A DNA stretch of 64,000 nucleotides from Sinomonas mesophila (GTDB taxonomy: Bacteria > Actinomycetota > Actinomycetes > Actinomycetales > Micrococcaceae): the NCBI RefSeq assembly GCF_001999765.1, contig NZ_MTIC01000003.1, positions 186,001 to 250,000 on the forward strand, given 5' to 3'. Positions 26,879-35,200 of the stretch are shown one piece after another. The notes under the pieces were generated by a model. It saw only the letters and a program-made list of their open reading frames with translations. It made no database searches and was not told the origin of the DNA. Each line of letters opens with the position of its first letter. Within the stretch, counting starts at the first letter, position 1. The position numbers and the translations under genes were made by a program.

Positions 26879-27567
26879 GCGGTGAGCCCTCCGAGGAGCC
26901 CCGCCGCCTGCTCCGCGAGCAGGACGGCCCCGATCCCGATCATGATCACGCCGCTCGCGAGCGTGACGACGCGCGCCGCGCGCGGCCGTGCCCGGAGGAT
27001 GCGCCGCGCGGCGACGGCCACGAGGCTGTAGACCACCACCGTGAGCAGGATGTGCGTGGCCCCCATCGCGGCCGTCTGGGCTGCGACCGGGACCTCCGAC
27101 CCCTGGACGATGAACTGCGGCATGACCGCCACGAAGAGCAGGAGCGCCTTGGGATTGATCCCGCTCGTCGCGACGCCGCGCAGGTAGTCGCGCACGGCCC
27201 CGCCCTGACGCCCGACGGCGCTGCTCAGCGCCCCGCCAGACGGCAGGGCCGCGTCCTCGCGTGCGGCGGCGCCTGCGAACCCGGCGGCCCGCCAGCCGCG
27301 CGCCGTCGTGCACCCGAGCCAGAGGAGGTAGAGCGCCCCGGCGAGCGAGAGCCACGCGACGACGTCGGGCCGGCCCGCGAGCATGACACCGAGCCCGGCT
27401 GCGACGAGCGCCGTATGGAGGATATAGCCCGAGCAGAGCCCCGCCACCGATGGCACAGTGGACCCCGGCCGCAGCCCCGCGGCGATCGTGTAGGCCCAGT
27501 CGGCGCCGGGCGTGAGGGTGAGGGCGAGGGCGACGGCGGCGAAGCCCAGCAGTGCCGAGAGTTCCAT
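26875..27567 (-). CDS. LysE/RhtB family amino acid exporter
   Basis: A 230-residue membrane protein with about six hydrophobic segments. ALTLTPGADWAYTIAAGLRPG is the LysE-family first-loop signature, GLCSGYILHTALVAAGLG and ALYLLWLGCTTAR follow, and GVATSGINPKALLLFVAVMPQFI is the second repeat. It exports an amino acid (possibly lysine, threonine or homoserine; not decided by sequence). It is divergent from the Lrp-type gene. TAGTCT (27574-27579, minus strand) ends 6 nt upstream of the ATG, so the mRNA is likely leaderless. Its 3' end touches the 21-bp repeat array. Confidence 0.92.
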   Translation of the reverse strand: MELSALLGFAAVALALTLTPGADWAYTIAAGLRPGSTVPSVAGLCSGYILHTALVAAGLGVMLAGRPDVVAWLSLAGALYLLWLGCTTARGWRAAGFAGAAAREDAALPSGGALSSAVGRQGGAVRDYLRGVATSGINPKALLLFVAVMPQFIVQGSEVPVAAQTAAMGATHILLTVVVYSLVAVAARRILRARPRAARVVTLASGVIMIGIGAVLLAEQAAGLLGGLTA

Positions 27568-27573
27568 GGCGCA

Positions 27574-27642
27574 AGACTAGGGATTTCGTCGAGAAATGTG
27601 CTCGCCGCTTCTGGCCCACGGGGAGCACCTTCGGGATAGTTT
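27574..27642. promoter_or_regulatory. lysE-lrp divergent promoters with ATTTC-N5-GAAAT operator
   Basis: The lysE -10 box is TAGTCT on the minus strand (27574-27579). The regulator's -10 box is TAGTTT (27637-27642), 6 nt before its GTG. A perfect dyad ATTTC-GTCGA-GAAAT (27583-27597) fills the spacer of the lysE promoter. This 15-bp form with AT-rich flanks matches the style of Lrp/AsnC operators, so the neighbouring regulator probably binds here. Confidence 0.55.
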
Positions 27643-27648
27643 CTTATC

Positions 27649-28104
27649 GTGATCGACCGAATCGACAGAAGTATTTTGCGCGCCCTCCAGTCGGATGGGC
27701 GGATGACGGCGACGGCCCTCGCCGCCGAGGTGGGCCTCACGGTCGCCCCGTGCCATCGCCGGCTCAAGGACCTCGAGTCGAGCGGAGTCATCCGCGGCTA
27801 CCGCGCGGAGGTGGACCCGGCCCAAGTCGGCCTCGGCTTCGGGGCGATGGTCTTCACGACCCTCCGCGAGACGTCTCAGGAGACGATCCGGGCCTTCGAG
27901 GACGCGGTCGTGGCCCAGCCGCAGATCGTCGAGGCCTACCGGCTGTTCGGCGACCCCGACTACCTCCTGCGCTGCGTCGCCGCCGACCTGCCCGCGTACC
28001 AGCGCCTCTACGACGAGCACCTTGCGGCGCTGCCCGGGGTCGCCAAGCTCACCTCGACCATCGTCATGCGCGACCTCAAGGGCAGCGGCGGGCTCCCGGT
28101 CTAG
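27649..28104 (+). CDS. Lrp/AsnC family transcriptional regulator
   Basis: A 151-residue regulator. The N-terminal helix-turn-helix is IDRIDRSILRALQSDGRMTATALAAEVGLTVAPCHRRLKDLESSGVIRGY (about 2-50). The C-terminal RAM/ligand-sensing domain contains VVAQPQIVEAYRLFGDPDYLLRCVAADLPAYQRLY. The divergent layout with a LysE exporter is the classic arrangement for a local amino-acid sensor that controls an exporter. The GTG start follows a TAGTTT box by 6 nt. A perfect 42-bp palindrome follows the gene. Confidence 0.94.
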   Translation: MIDRIDRSILRALQSDGRMTATALAAEVGLTVAPCHRRLKDLESSGVIRGYRAEVDPAQVGLGFGAMVFTTLRETSQETIRAFEDAVVAQPQIVEAYRLFGDPDYLLRCVAADLPAYQRLYDEHLAALPGVAKLTSTIVMRDLKGSGGLPV

Positions 28105-28120
28105 CGGCGGTGCGGAGACG

Positions 28121-28162
28121 ACGACGGCGGGGTCCCCACCCGGGTGGGGACCCCGCCGTCGT
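28121..28162. terminator. Perfect 42-bp palindrome between convergent genes (bidirectional terminator)
   Basis: Two 21-bp arms, starting ACGACGGCGGGGTCCCC, meet at CCCGGG with no unpaired loop bases in the DNA. It lies 17 bp after the Lrp-type stop and 13 bp after the ABC ATPase stop of the opposite strand. No T-run is present, as is common for hairpin terminators in GC-rich actinobacteria. Confidence 0.8.
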
Positions 28163-28175
28163 GCGTCCGGGGATC

Positions 28176-28913
28176 CTAGAGCACGTCGCTGAGGAAGCGC
28201 TGCAGCCGGTCGGTCTGCGGCGCGTCGAAGATCTGCCCCGGCGGGCCGGACTCGACCACGACGCCGGCGTCCATGAACGTGACGGTGTCCGAGACGTTCC
28301 TGGAGAAGCCCATCTCGTGGGTCACGACGACCATCGTCATGCCGCCCTGGGCCAAGTCCGTCATGAGGGCCAGGACGCCCTTGACGAGCTCGGGGTCGAG
28401 CGCCGAGGTCGCCTCGTCGAAGAACATGACCTCGGGCTTCATGGCCAGCGCCCGGGCGATCGCGACGCGCTGCTGCTGCCCGCCCGAGAGGGTCGAGGGG
28501 CGCACGTCGGCCTTGTGCCTGAGCCCGACGAGGTCGAGCTGCTCCAGGGCCTCCGCGCGCGCCTGGTCCTTCGGGAGCTTGCGCAGCTTGCGGAGGGCAA
28601 AGGCGATATTCTCGCCGACACTCTTGTGCGGGAAGAGGTTGAACTGCTGGAAGACCATCCCGATCCGGCGGCGGAGGATGTCCGGGTTCTCCTTGAGGAC
28701 GGACGTGCCGTCGAGGAGGATGTCGCCGGCGTCGGGCTCGATGAGCCGGTTCATGACGCGCAGGAGCGTCGACTTGCCGGAACCCGAGGGGCCGATGACC
28801 GATGCCGTAGTGCCAGCGGGGACGTTCAGGTCGATGCCGCGCAGGACGCGGTTGCTGCCGAAGGCGAGGTGGATCCCCTTCGCTTCGAGTGATCCCGAGG
28901 AGAACTGGCTCAT
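28176..28913 (-). CDS. Polar amino acid ABC transporter, ATP-binding protein
   Basis: A 245-residue ATPase of the GlnQ/HisP type. Walker [15 protein letters not shown] (about 40-52), Q-loop [19 protein letters not shown], signature [10 protein letters not shown] (about 142) and Walker [14 protein letters not shown] (about 163-175) with switch His in VTHEMGF are all intact. It energises uptake with the permease (overlap 4 bp) and lipoprotein upstream. The specific amino acid cannot be told from the ATPase. Confidence 0.95.
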   Translation of the reverse strand: MSQFSSGSLEAKGIHLAFGSNRVLRGIDLNVPAGTTASVIGPSGSGKSTLLRVMNRLIEPDAGDILLDGTSVLKENPDILRRRIGMVFQQFNLFPHKSVGENIAFALRKLRKLPKDQARAEALEQLDLVGLRHKADVRPSTLSGGQQQRVAIARALAMKPEVMFFDEATSALDPELVKGVLALMTDLAQGGMTMVVVTHEMGFSRNVSDTVTFMDAGVVVESGPPGQIFDAPQTDRLQRFLSDVL

Positions 28914-29686
28914 CCGTGGGCTCCCTTCCCGACGACGGCCGCGGCCTCGTCCGGTTCGATCTTCTCGGCCCGGTCCTGGGCGCGGCCGGTGCGCAGGCGA
29001 GCGTCGATCCAGTTCACGAGGTGCGTGAGCGGGATGGTCAGCGCGAGGTAGAAGATGGCGGCCGCGACGTAGGGGGAGAGGTTGCCCGTGTTGGCCGCCG
29101 TGTCCTGCCCGATCTGGAACAGCTCGCGCTCACGGGAGGTGACGCCGATCGTGAACACGAGCGATGAGTCCTTGATGAGCGCAATGAACTGGTTCATGAG
29201 CGCGGGCAGGACGCGCCGGACGCCCTGCGGCACGACGACCATGCGCATGGAGGGGCCGTAGCCGAAGCCGAGCGCGCGTGCGGCCTCGAGCTGGCCCTTG
29301 TCGACACTCTGGATGCCGGAACGGAAGATCTCGCCGATGTAGGCGGACGAGATGAGCGAGAGCGCGGCCACGCCCATGGGGTAGGGGCTCGTGATGCCAG
29401 TGAACTCGCGCAGGACAGGGCCGAACCCCAGGCTGATCGCGAGGATGGTGAGGATCGCCGGGAGCCCACGGAAGATGTCCGTGTACCCCCGGGCGATCCA
29501 CCGCGCCACTGGATTCCTCGAGATGCCCATGAGGGCGAGCAGCATGCCGAGCATCGTGCCGATGATCCCGGAGGAGATCGCGAGCACCAGCGTGTTCGGC
29601 AGGCCGACGGCGAACATGCTCGGGAGGACGTCGCCGATGATCTTCCAGTCGAAGAACGTCTCGCCGAGGTTGGTCAGGTAATCCAT
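28910..29686 (-). CDS. Polar amino acid ABC transporter, permease
   Basis: A 258-residue membrane protein of the HisM/GlnP family. Five or so hydrophobic helices are visible. [25 protein letters not shown], the [20 protein letters not shown] segment (amino acid permease signature FRGxP), and the ATPase-coupling EAA loop [36 protein letters not shown] are clear. A single permease gene suggests a homodimer. It overlaps the ATPase start by 4 bp and follows the binding-protein gene by 18 bp. Confidence 0.95.
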   Translation of the reverse strand: MDYLTNLGETFFDWKIIGDVLPSMFAVGLPNTLVLAISSGIIGTMLGMLLALMGISRNPVARWIARGYTDIFRGLPAILTILAISLGFGPVLREFTGITSPYPMGVAALSLISSAYIGEIFRSGIQSVDKGQLEAARALGFGYGPSMRMVVVPQGVRRVLPALMNQFIALIKDSSLVFTIGVTSRERELFQIGQDTAANTGNLSPYVAAAIFYLALTIPLTHLVNWIDARLRTGRAQDRAEKIEPDEAAAVVGKGAHG

Positions 29687-29704
29687 GTGGCGCCTTCCGT
29701 TGGG

Positions 29705-30655
29705 CTACTTGGCCTCGGCGACGCTGACGGCCTTGCTGCCCGGCTTCCACCCCTCGGGTGTCTGCTCCTTGAGGGTCGGGCGGTCCGGGTACCACTGCGC
29801 CGTGAGCTGGGCCCACGTGCCGTCGGCGATCACGGCGTCGAGGGCGGAGTTGAGCGCGTCCGTGAGGGGCAGGTTCTCCTTGGCGACGGCCCACGCCGTG
29901 AAGTTCTGCGTGTTGACCTTCTTCTGCGCGATGGTCGTGCCATCGCCGGCCTTGACCTGGCCCTCGGCCTGCTGCGACGGGGCGACCCAGACGTCGACCT
30001 GGCCGCTCTTCACGTTGGCGTAGACGGTGTTGTAGTCCGGGAAGCGGACCGGCTCGAGCTTCAGCGTGTTCGTGACGAAGTCGTCCTGGACCGTGCCCTG
30101 GACCACGCCGATGCGGACGCCGTCCGTGAGGTCGTCGAAGGACTTCACCTTCGCGTCCTCCTTGGTCACGATGGCCATGTAGCCGAAGTCGTAGCCGTTC
30201 GTGAAGGCGACCGTCTCGCGGCGGGCGTCGGTGGTCGAGATCGACGAGGAGCCCATGTCGAACTGCTTGGTCTTGACCTGGGCCAGGAGGCCCTGGAACT
30301 TCGTGGACACGAACTCGACCTTGAGCCCCAGCTTGGCCGCCATGGCTTTGAGGAGCTCATTGTCGTAGCCGGTGAAGTTGCCGCTGTTGTCGATGAAGAT
30401 GTTCGGCGGCGCGTCGGAGAGCGTGCCGACCTTAATGGTGCCGGGCGTGAGAAGGCCGAGCTTGGACGTGTCGACCTCGCCGATGGGCGTGACGCCCTCG
30501 GTCGTGTACTTGTCCAGCGTCTGCTGGTCGCTGCCCTTGAGGGCGTCCGTCGGGGTCGAGGAGGGCGCGCCAGCGCCGCCGCATGCGGCCAGCGAGATCG
30601 CCAGGACGGCGGCCGCCGGGACGGTGCTGAGCCACTTGAGGGCCTTGAGCTTCAT
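29705..30655 (-). CDS. Amino acid ABC transporter, substrate-binding lipoprotein
   Basis: A 316-residue lipoprotein. The signal peptide MKLKALKWLSTVPAAAVLAI ends in lipobox SLAAC with the acylated Cys at 25. The mature protein is a family 3 (SBP_bac_3) binding protein: GTIKVGTLSDAPPNIFIDN, GYDNELLKAMAAKLGLKVEFV, FDMGSSSISTTDARRETVAFTNGYDFGYMAIV and RIGVVQGTVQDDFV. The ATG at 30655 is chosen for the signal peptide and AAGGAAAG 11 nt upstream. It is the first gene of the importer operon. Confidence 0.95.
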   Translation of the reverse strand: MKLKALKWLSTVPAAAVLAISLAACGGAGAPSSTPTDALKGSDQQTLDKYTTEGVTPIGEVDTSKLGLLTPGTIKVGTLSDAPPNIFIDNSGNFTGYDNELLKAMAAKLGLKVEFVSTKFQGLLAQVKTKQFDMGSSSISTTDARRETVAFTNGYDFGYMAIVTKEDAKVKSFDDLTDGVRIGVVQGTVQDDFVTNTLKLEPVRFPDYNTVYANVKSGQVDVWVAPSQQAEGQVKAGDGTTIAQKKVNTQNFTAWAVAKENLPLTDALNSALDAVIADGTWAQLTAQWYPDRPTLKEQTPEGWKPGSKAVSVAEAK

Positions 30656-31020
30656 CGAGGTCTCTTTCCTTACGTTCCGCGCGCGGGTCTCGCGCTCGTC
30701 GTGCGGGGTGTGGGCGCACGACAGCGCGTCACACTCTGCACACGGGGGATGAACTCCATTATGGTGGGGCGGGCAGTCGAGGGCCTTCCTGCGAACGGAT
30801 TCCGCCACACGTGGGGTTTCATCGAAGGATCTTCGATTTTTGGGGGCATGCCACCCCGCATGAACCGTCCGCCGCGGAACCGGTCGAAGGCTCTGTGCAG
30901 ATTCCTTCGGCGTGCGGCGCCATGTCGAGCTGTGAGTTCCATCTCAGATTCGCGAGCCGCCGTCAGATTCGTGACCCGCAGTAGGGGCAGCGCAGCATCG
31001 TCCCGCCCGTGCCCCTCCCC
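30656..31020. other. 365-bp intergenic region upstream of the ABC importer
   Basis: No gene is supported here. On the minus strand CATAAT (30758-30763) is a candidate -10 box for the importer, giving a leader of about 95 nt with an AAGGAAAG ribosome site. A dyad ATCGAAG-GAT-CTTCGAT at 30821-30837, followed on the plus strand by TTTTT, could be an operator about 60 bp upstream of that -10 box. A tiny minus-strand frame at 30963-30998 encodes MLRCPYCGSRI and then stops, perhaps a remnant of a zinc-ribbon gene. Confidence 0.4.
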
Positions 31021-31728
31021 TCAGAACCCGCCGCGGCTCGCTTCCTGCGGCGCGAGAACGGGCCAGTCGCCCTCGACGACGGCTGCGGGCTTGGTCTTTC
31101 GCAGGTAGGCCTGGAAGTCCGCGGCCTGCGCGGACGACCAGTCCACCTGGCTGCGGTGCAGGTGCGCGGCCGGCTTGTGCAGTTCGGGGAAGCTCGAGGC
31201 CATCGCATCGAGCAGCTGCGCCGCGGCGAGCGCGTCCGCGGCCGAGCTGTGGGCTTCGGTGAGGATCACGCCGTACTGCTCGCACAGGGCGCCGAGGGTC
31301 CGCTTGCCGCGCCGGTACTTCTCGACCTGCTTGTTGATCACGTACGGGTCCAGCACCGGGAACCTCGTGAGCTGAGGGAGCCCATGACGCGCGCATTCTG
31401 CCGCCATGACCGTGAAGTCATAGGCGGCGTTGAACGCCACGACGGGCGTCCCGGCGTCGAACAGGCCCTGGAGCGTCGCCGCGACCTCGGCCACGACCTC
31501 GCGCGCCGGCCGGCCCTCGGTCCTGGCCTTCTCGGTCGTGATGCCGTGCACCTCTGCAGCCTCGGCCGGGATCTCGACGCCGGGATCGGCCAGCCACTCG
31601 TGCTCGGAGTCCACCGTCCCGTCCGCGCCGAGCACGACGATGCTCGCCGTCACGATCCGCGCCGCGCGGGAGTTGCGTCCGGTGGTCTCGAGGTCGAAGG
31701 CCGCCCGGGCCTGCGTGTGCCAGCTCAT
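31021..31728 (-). CDS. DnaQ-like 3'-5' exonuclease (DEDDh)
   Basis: A 235-residue exonuclease of the DNA polymerase III epsilon type. The motifs are Exo I AFDLETTG (about 10), HGITTEKA after the first strand, Exo II FNAAYDFTVMAAE and Exo III AHSSAADALAAAQLL with the catalytic His and Asp. It lacks polymerase or helicase domains, so it is a stand-alone proofreading/repair nuclease. The ATG at 31728 follows TAGCGT (31736-31741, minus strand) by 7 nt; an open frame further upstream has no support. It is divergent from the alkyltransferase-like gene, which also handles DNA damage. Confidence 0.93.
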   Translation of the reverse strand: MSWHTQARAAFDLETTGRNSRAARIVTASIVVLGADGTVDSEHEWLADPGVEIPAEAAEVHGITTEKARTEGRPAREVVAEVAATLQGLFDAGTPVVAFNAAYDFTVMAAECARHGLPQLTRFPVLDPYVINKQVEKYRRGKRTLGALCEQYGVILTEAHSSAADALAAAQLLDAMASSFPELHKPAAHLHRSQVDWSSAQAADFQAYLRKTKPAAVVEGDWPVLAPQEASRGGF

Positions 31729-31735
31729 GGCCTTC

Positions 31736-31813
31736 ACGCTATCGGGGCGGACCGACACTTCCGGCGCGGCCACGCCCGCCGCGACCGGATTCCGCCGACC
31801 CACGCCGTAGGCT
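31736..31813. promoter_or_regulatory. Divergent leaderless promoters, exonuclease / alkyltransferase-like gene
   Basis: TAGCGT on the minus strand (31736-31741) ends 7 nt before the exonuclease ATG. TAGGCT on the plus strand (31808-31813) ends 6 nt before the ATG at 31820. Neither start has a Shine-Dalgarno sequence. The 91-bp gap must therefore hold both promoters of two DNA repair transcription units. Confidence 0.55.
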
Positions 31814-31819
31814 GGGGGG

Positions 31820-32236
31820 ATGCGGGAGGAGTACGTCGAGGCGGTCCTGGCCGTCGTCGACCTCGTGCCCGCCGGCAGCGTGCTCGCCTACGGCGACGTC
31901 GCAGAGCTCCTCGGCGCCGGCGGCCCGCGCCAGGTCGGGGCCGTCATGTCGCGCCATGGGGGCCAGACGGCCTGGTGGCGGATCCTCAAGGCCTCGGGGG
32001 GCGCGCCCGAGGGGCACGAGGCGCCCGCCCTCGGGCACTACGTCGACGAGGGGACGCCGCTGCGCCGCGACCAGCACGGCGGGTGGCGCGTCGACATGCC
32101 GCAGGCGCGCTGGACGCCGAGTGACGAGGAGCTCGAGGCCGTCGAGGCGATCACCGAGGCTCTGGACCGCAGACTGCACGGCCCCGAGGGGCCCGGACGA
32201 GAACTGTCGGAGCCCGGCAGTGGAATGGACCCATGA
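31820..32236 (+). CDS. Alkyltransferase-like protein (ATL, MGMT family)
   Basis: A 138-residue protein matching the C-terminal DNA-binding half of O6-alkylguanine-DNA alkyltransferase: VPAGSVLAYGDVAELLGAGGPRQVGAVMSRHGG. The methyl-accepting PCHR motif is replaced by TAWWRILKASGG, so no active Cys exists. ATL proteins flag O6-alkylguanine for nucleotide excision repair. The first gene of a probable repair operon: its stop overlaps the adnA start by 4 bp (ATGA). Its own start follows TAGGCT by 6 nt. Confidence 0.9.
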   Translation: MREEYVEAVLAVVDLVPAGSVLAYGDVAELLGAGGPRQVGAVMSRHGGQTAWWRILKASGGAPEGHEAPALGHYVDEGTPLRRDQHGGWRVDMPQARWTPSDEELEAVEAITEALDRRLHGPEGPGRELSEPGSGMDP

Positions 32237-35200
32237 CCGCGACAGCCACAGCCCCGACTCCACAGCTGCGCCTCCTCGCCCCCGAACCTCGGTCCGCCGG
32301 CAGGTCCTGGACGCCGTCCCTCGACCAGGCCAGGGTCCTGGCCCTCCCACGCGGCTCGGGCCCCGTCCTCGTCTGGGGCGGCCCGGGCACGGGGAAGAGC
32401 AGCGTGCTCGTCGAGGCGGCGGCGGCGCGGGTGGAGCGCGACGGCGTCGACCCGGCTGGGGTGCTCCTGCTCGCGCCCGCCCGCGCCGCCTCGGCGCGGC
32501 TGCGCGACGCGTTCACGGCCCGGCTCGACCGCAGCCTCAGCGCGCCGCCGGCCCGCACATGGTCCTCCTACGCGTTCGACCTCATCCGGCGCGCCCGCAC
32601 CGAGGGCCGCCTCGACTGGCTCCCGCGCTCCCCGCGCCTGCTTTCTGGCGCGGAGCAGGACCTCATCGTCAAGGAACTCCTCGAGGGCCACCGCGCGGCC
32701 GGGACCGGCCCGGGCTGGCCCGACGGTTTCGAGGCAGCGCTCCCGACGCGGGGGTTCCGCCACGAGGTGCGCGTGCTCTTCGACCGCATCACCGAGTACG
32801 GCACGACGGCAGACGAGCTCGCCGAGCTCGGGCACCGCGCCGGCCGGCCGGAGTGGGCCGCGGCGGCCCAGCTCTACGCCGAGTACCGCGACGTCCTCGA
32901 GCTGCGCATGCCCGAGGCCTTCGACCCGGCGGGGATCATCACGGCCGCGCGCCAGATCCTCCTCGAGGACCCAGACCTCCTGGCCGCGGAGCGCTCCCGC
33001 CTCGCACTCGTGTGCGTCGACGACGTCCAGGAGTCCAGCCCGTCCGTCCTCGAGCTGCTCGCGGTGCTGTGCGAGGGGCGCGATGTGATCGCGACCGCCG
33101 CACCGGACGTCGTCGTGCAGGGCTTCCGCGGCGCGCGGCCCGAGCTCGTCCCGCGCCTGCGCGAACTGCTGGGGGGCCTGACCGAGCTCTCCCTCACGAC
33201 GTCCCATCGGCTTCCGGCCGGCATCGCGGAGGCGTGGGAGGGCGTGGCCCAGCGCATCTCGGCGGTGCCCGGCGGCCAGGCTGCGCGCCGCCTCGAGGTG
33301 CCCGACGGCGCCGGGCCGGAACCGGAGCCATCGGTCGAGGCGCACGTGCTCCACTCGTCGCTCCACGAGCTGCGCTACCTCGCCCACCGCATCCAGGACG
33401 CGCGGCTGCTCGGGGGCGTGGAGTACGGCGAGATGGCGGTGATCGTGCGATCGGGCGCCAAGCTCGCGCAGATCCAGCGGTACCTCGCGGGCCGCGACAT
33501 CCCGGTCAAGGTCCCCGTCGCGGAGACAGCCGTCCGGGACGAGGCGGCCGTCCGCCCGCTCCTCACCGCGTACCGGGTCGCGCTCGAGCCCGCCGAGCTC
33601 ACGGCGGAGACGGCCGTCGAACTGCTGTCCTCGCGGATCGGCGGCGCCTCGGCGCTCGAGCTGCGCCGGCTGCGCCAGTCGCTGAGGCAGCTCGAGCTGT
33701 CCTCGGGCGGCGGCCGCTCGAGCGACGCCCTGCTCGTCGAGGCCCTCGAGGTTCCCGGCACGCTCGACGCTCTCGGCACCGAGGCCCAGGCGGCGCGGCG
33801 CATCGCCCGGATGCTCGTGCGCGGCCGCAGGGCCTCCGCCGAGCCGGGCGCGACCGCCGAGACCGTGCTCTGGGCGCTCTGGGAGGCCGCGGGCCTCTCG
33901 CGCCGCTGGTACGAGCTTGCCCTCGCGGGGGGTCCGCTGGGCCTGCGTGCCGACCGGGACCTCGATGCGCTCATGGCGCTCTTCCACACCGCCGAGCGGT
34001 ACGTGGACCGGCTGCCGGGCGCCTCCCCGGCCCAGTTCCTCGACTACCTCACGGAGCAGGAGCTGCCCATGGACACGCTCGCGCCGCGCGCCCAGGCGGA
34101 GGACGCCGTCGATCTCCTCACTCCGGCCAGCGCCGCCGGCCGCTCGTGGCGCCTGGTGTTCGTGGCGGGCCTCCAGGACGGGGTGTGGCCGAACACCCGG
34201 CTGCGCGGCGAGCTGCTCGGCAGCACCCTGTTCACGGACTGCCTCGAGCTCGGCGTGGTCTCGGCCCTTCTCGTGAGCACGCGCTCGCGCCTGCGGGACA
34301 TCCGCTATGACGAGCTGCGCAGCTTCTCCGCGGCCATCTCGCGTGCGTCGGAGCGCCTCGTGTGCACGGGCGCGTCCAACGAGGACGAGGTGCCCTCCCC
34401 CTTCCTGGACTACGTGGCCCCGCCGCCCGAGGGCGAGCCCGCGCGCGGGTACACGGACGTCCCGCGCACGCTCGGCCTCCGGCCCCTCGTCGCGGAGCTC
34501 CGGCAGGCCGTCGAGGCAGGCGCCGCCCGGGCGGGCGGGGGCGATACCGACGCGCCCGTCGCCGGCGGGGGCGATACCGGCGCGCCCGTCGCCGACGCGT
34601 CCGTCGCCGCGGCGCTCCTCGCCCGGCTCGCCGAAGCTGGCGCCCCCGGGGCGCACCCCGGCCAGTGGTACGGGCTCGCGCCCCTGAGCAGCGACGGGCC
34701 CGTCGTGCCGGAGGACGGCACGGTGTACGTCTCGCCGTCCAAGGTCGAGACGGCCACGAAGAATCCCCTCGACTGGTTCGTCTCGGCCGCCGGGGGAGAG
34801 GCCGCGACCGACTTCGCCCGCAGCCTCGGGACGCTCGTGCACTCGATCGCCCAGGATCTCCCGTCCGGGACCGCCGCCGAGTATCTCGCGGAGCTGCGTC
34901 GGCGCTGGCCGAGCCTCGGCCTGCCAGACACGTGGGAGGGCGAGCTCGACTTCGAGCGGGCCACCTCGATGGTGGACAAGCTCGCCGAGTACGTCCGCAC
35001 CAACGGCCGCGAGCTGCTCGGCGTCGAGGTCGACTTCGAGGCGCCCCTCGGCGCCGTCGGGACGGCGGAGATCGCCGCGCGGACGGTCCTGCGGGGCCAG
35101 GTCGACAGGCTCGAGCTCGACGGCGAGAGGCGGCTCGTCGTCGTCGACCTCAAGACGGGGCGGAGCAAGCCCAAGGCGGCGGACATCGACCAGCACGCCC

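Noticed and set aside
32151-32558. Small alternative minus-strand genes across 32.1-32.6 kb
   Set aside because: Arg/Ser-rich translations without motifs, fully overlapping two well-supported plus-strand genes.
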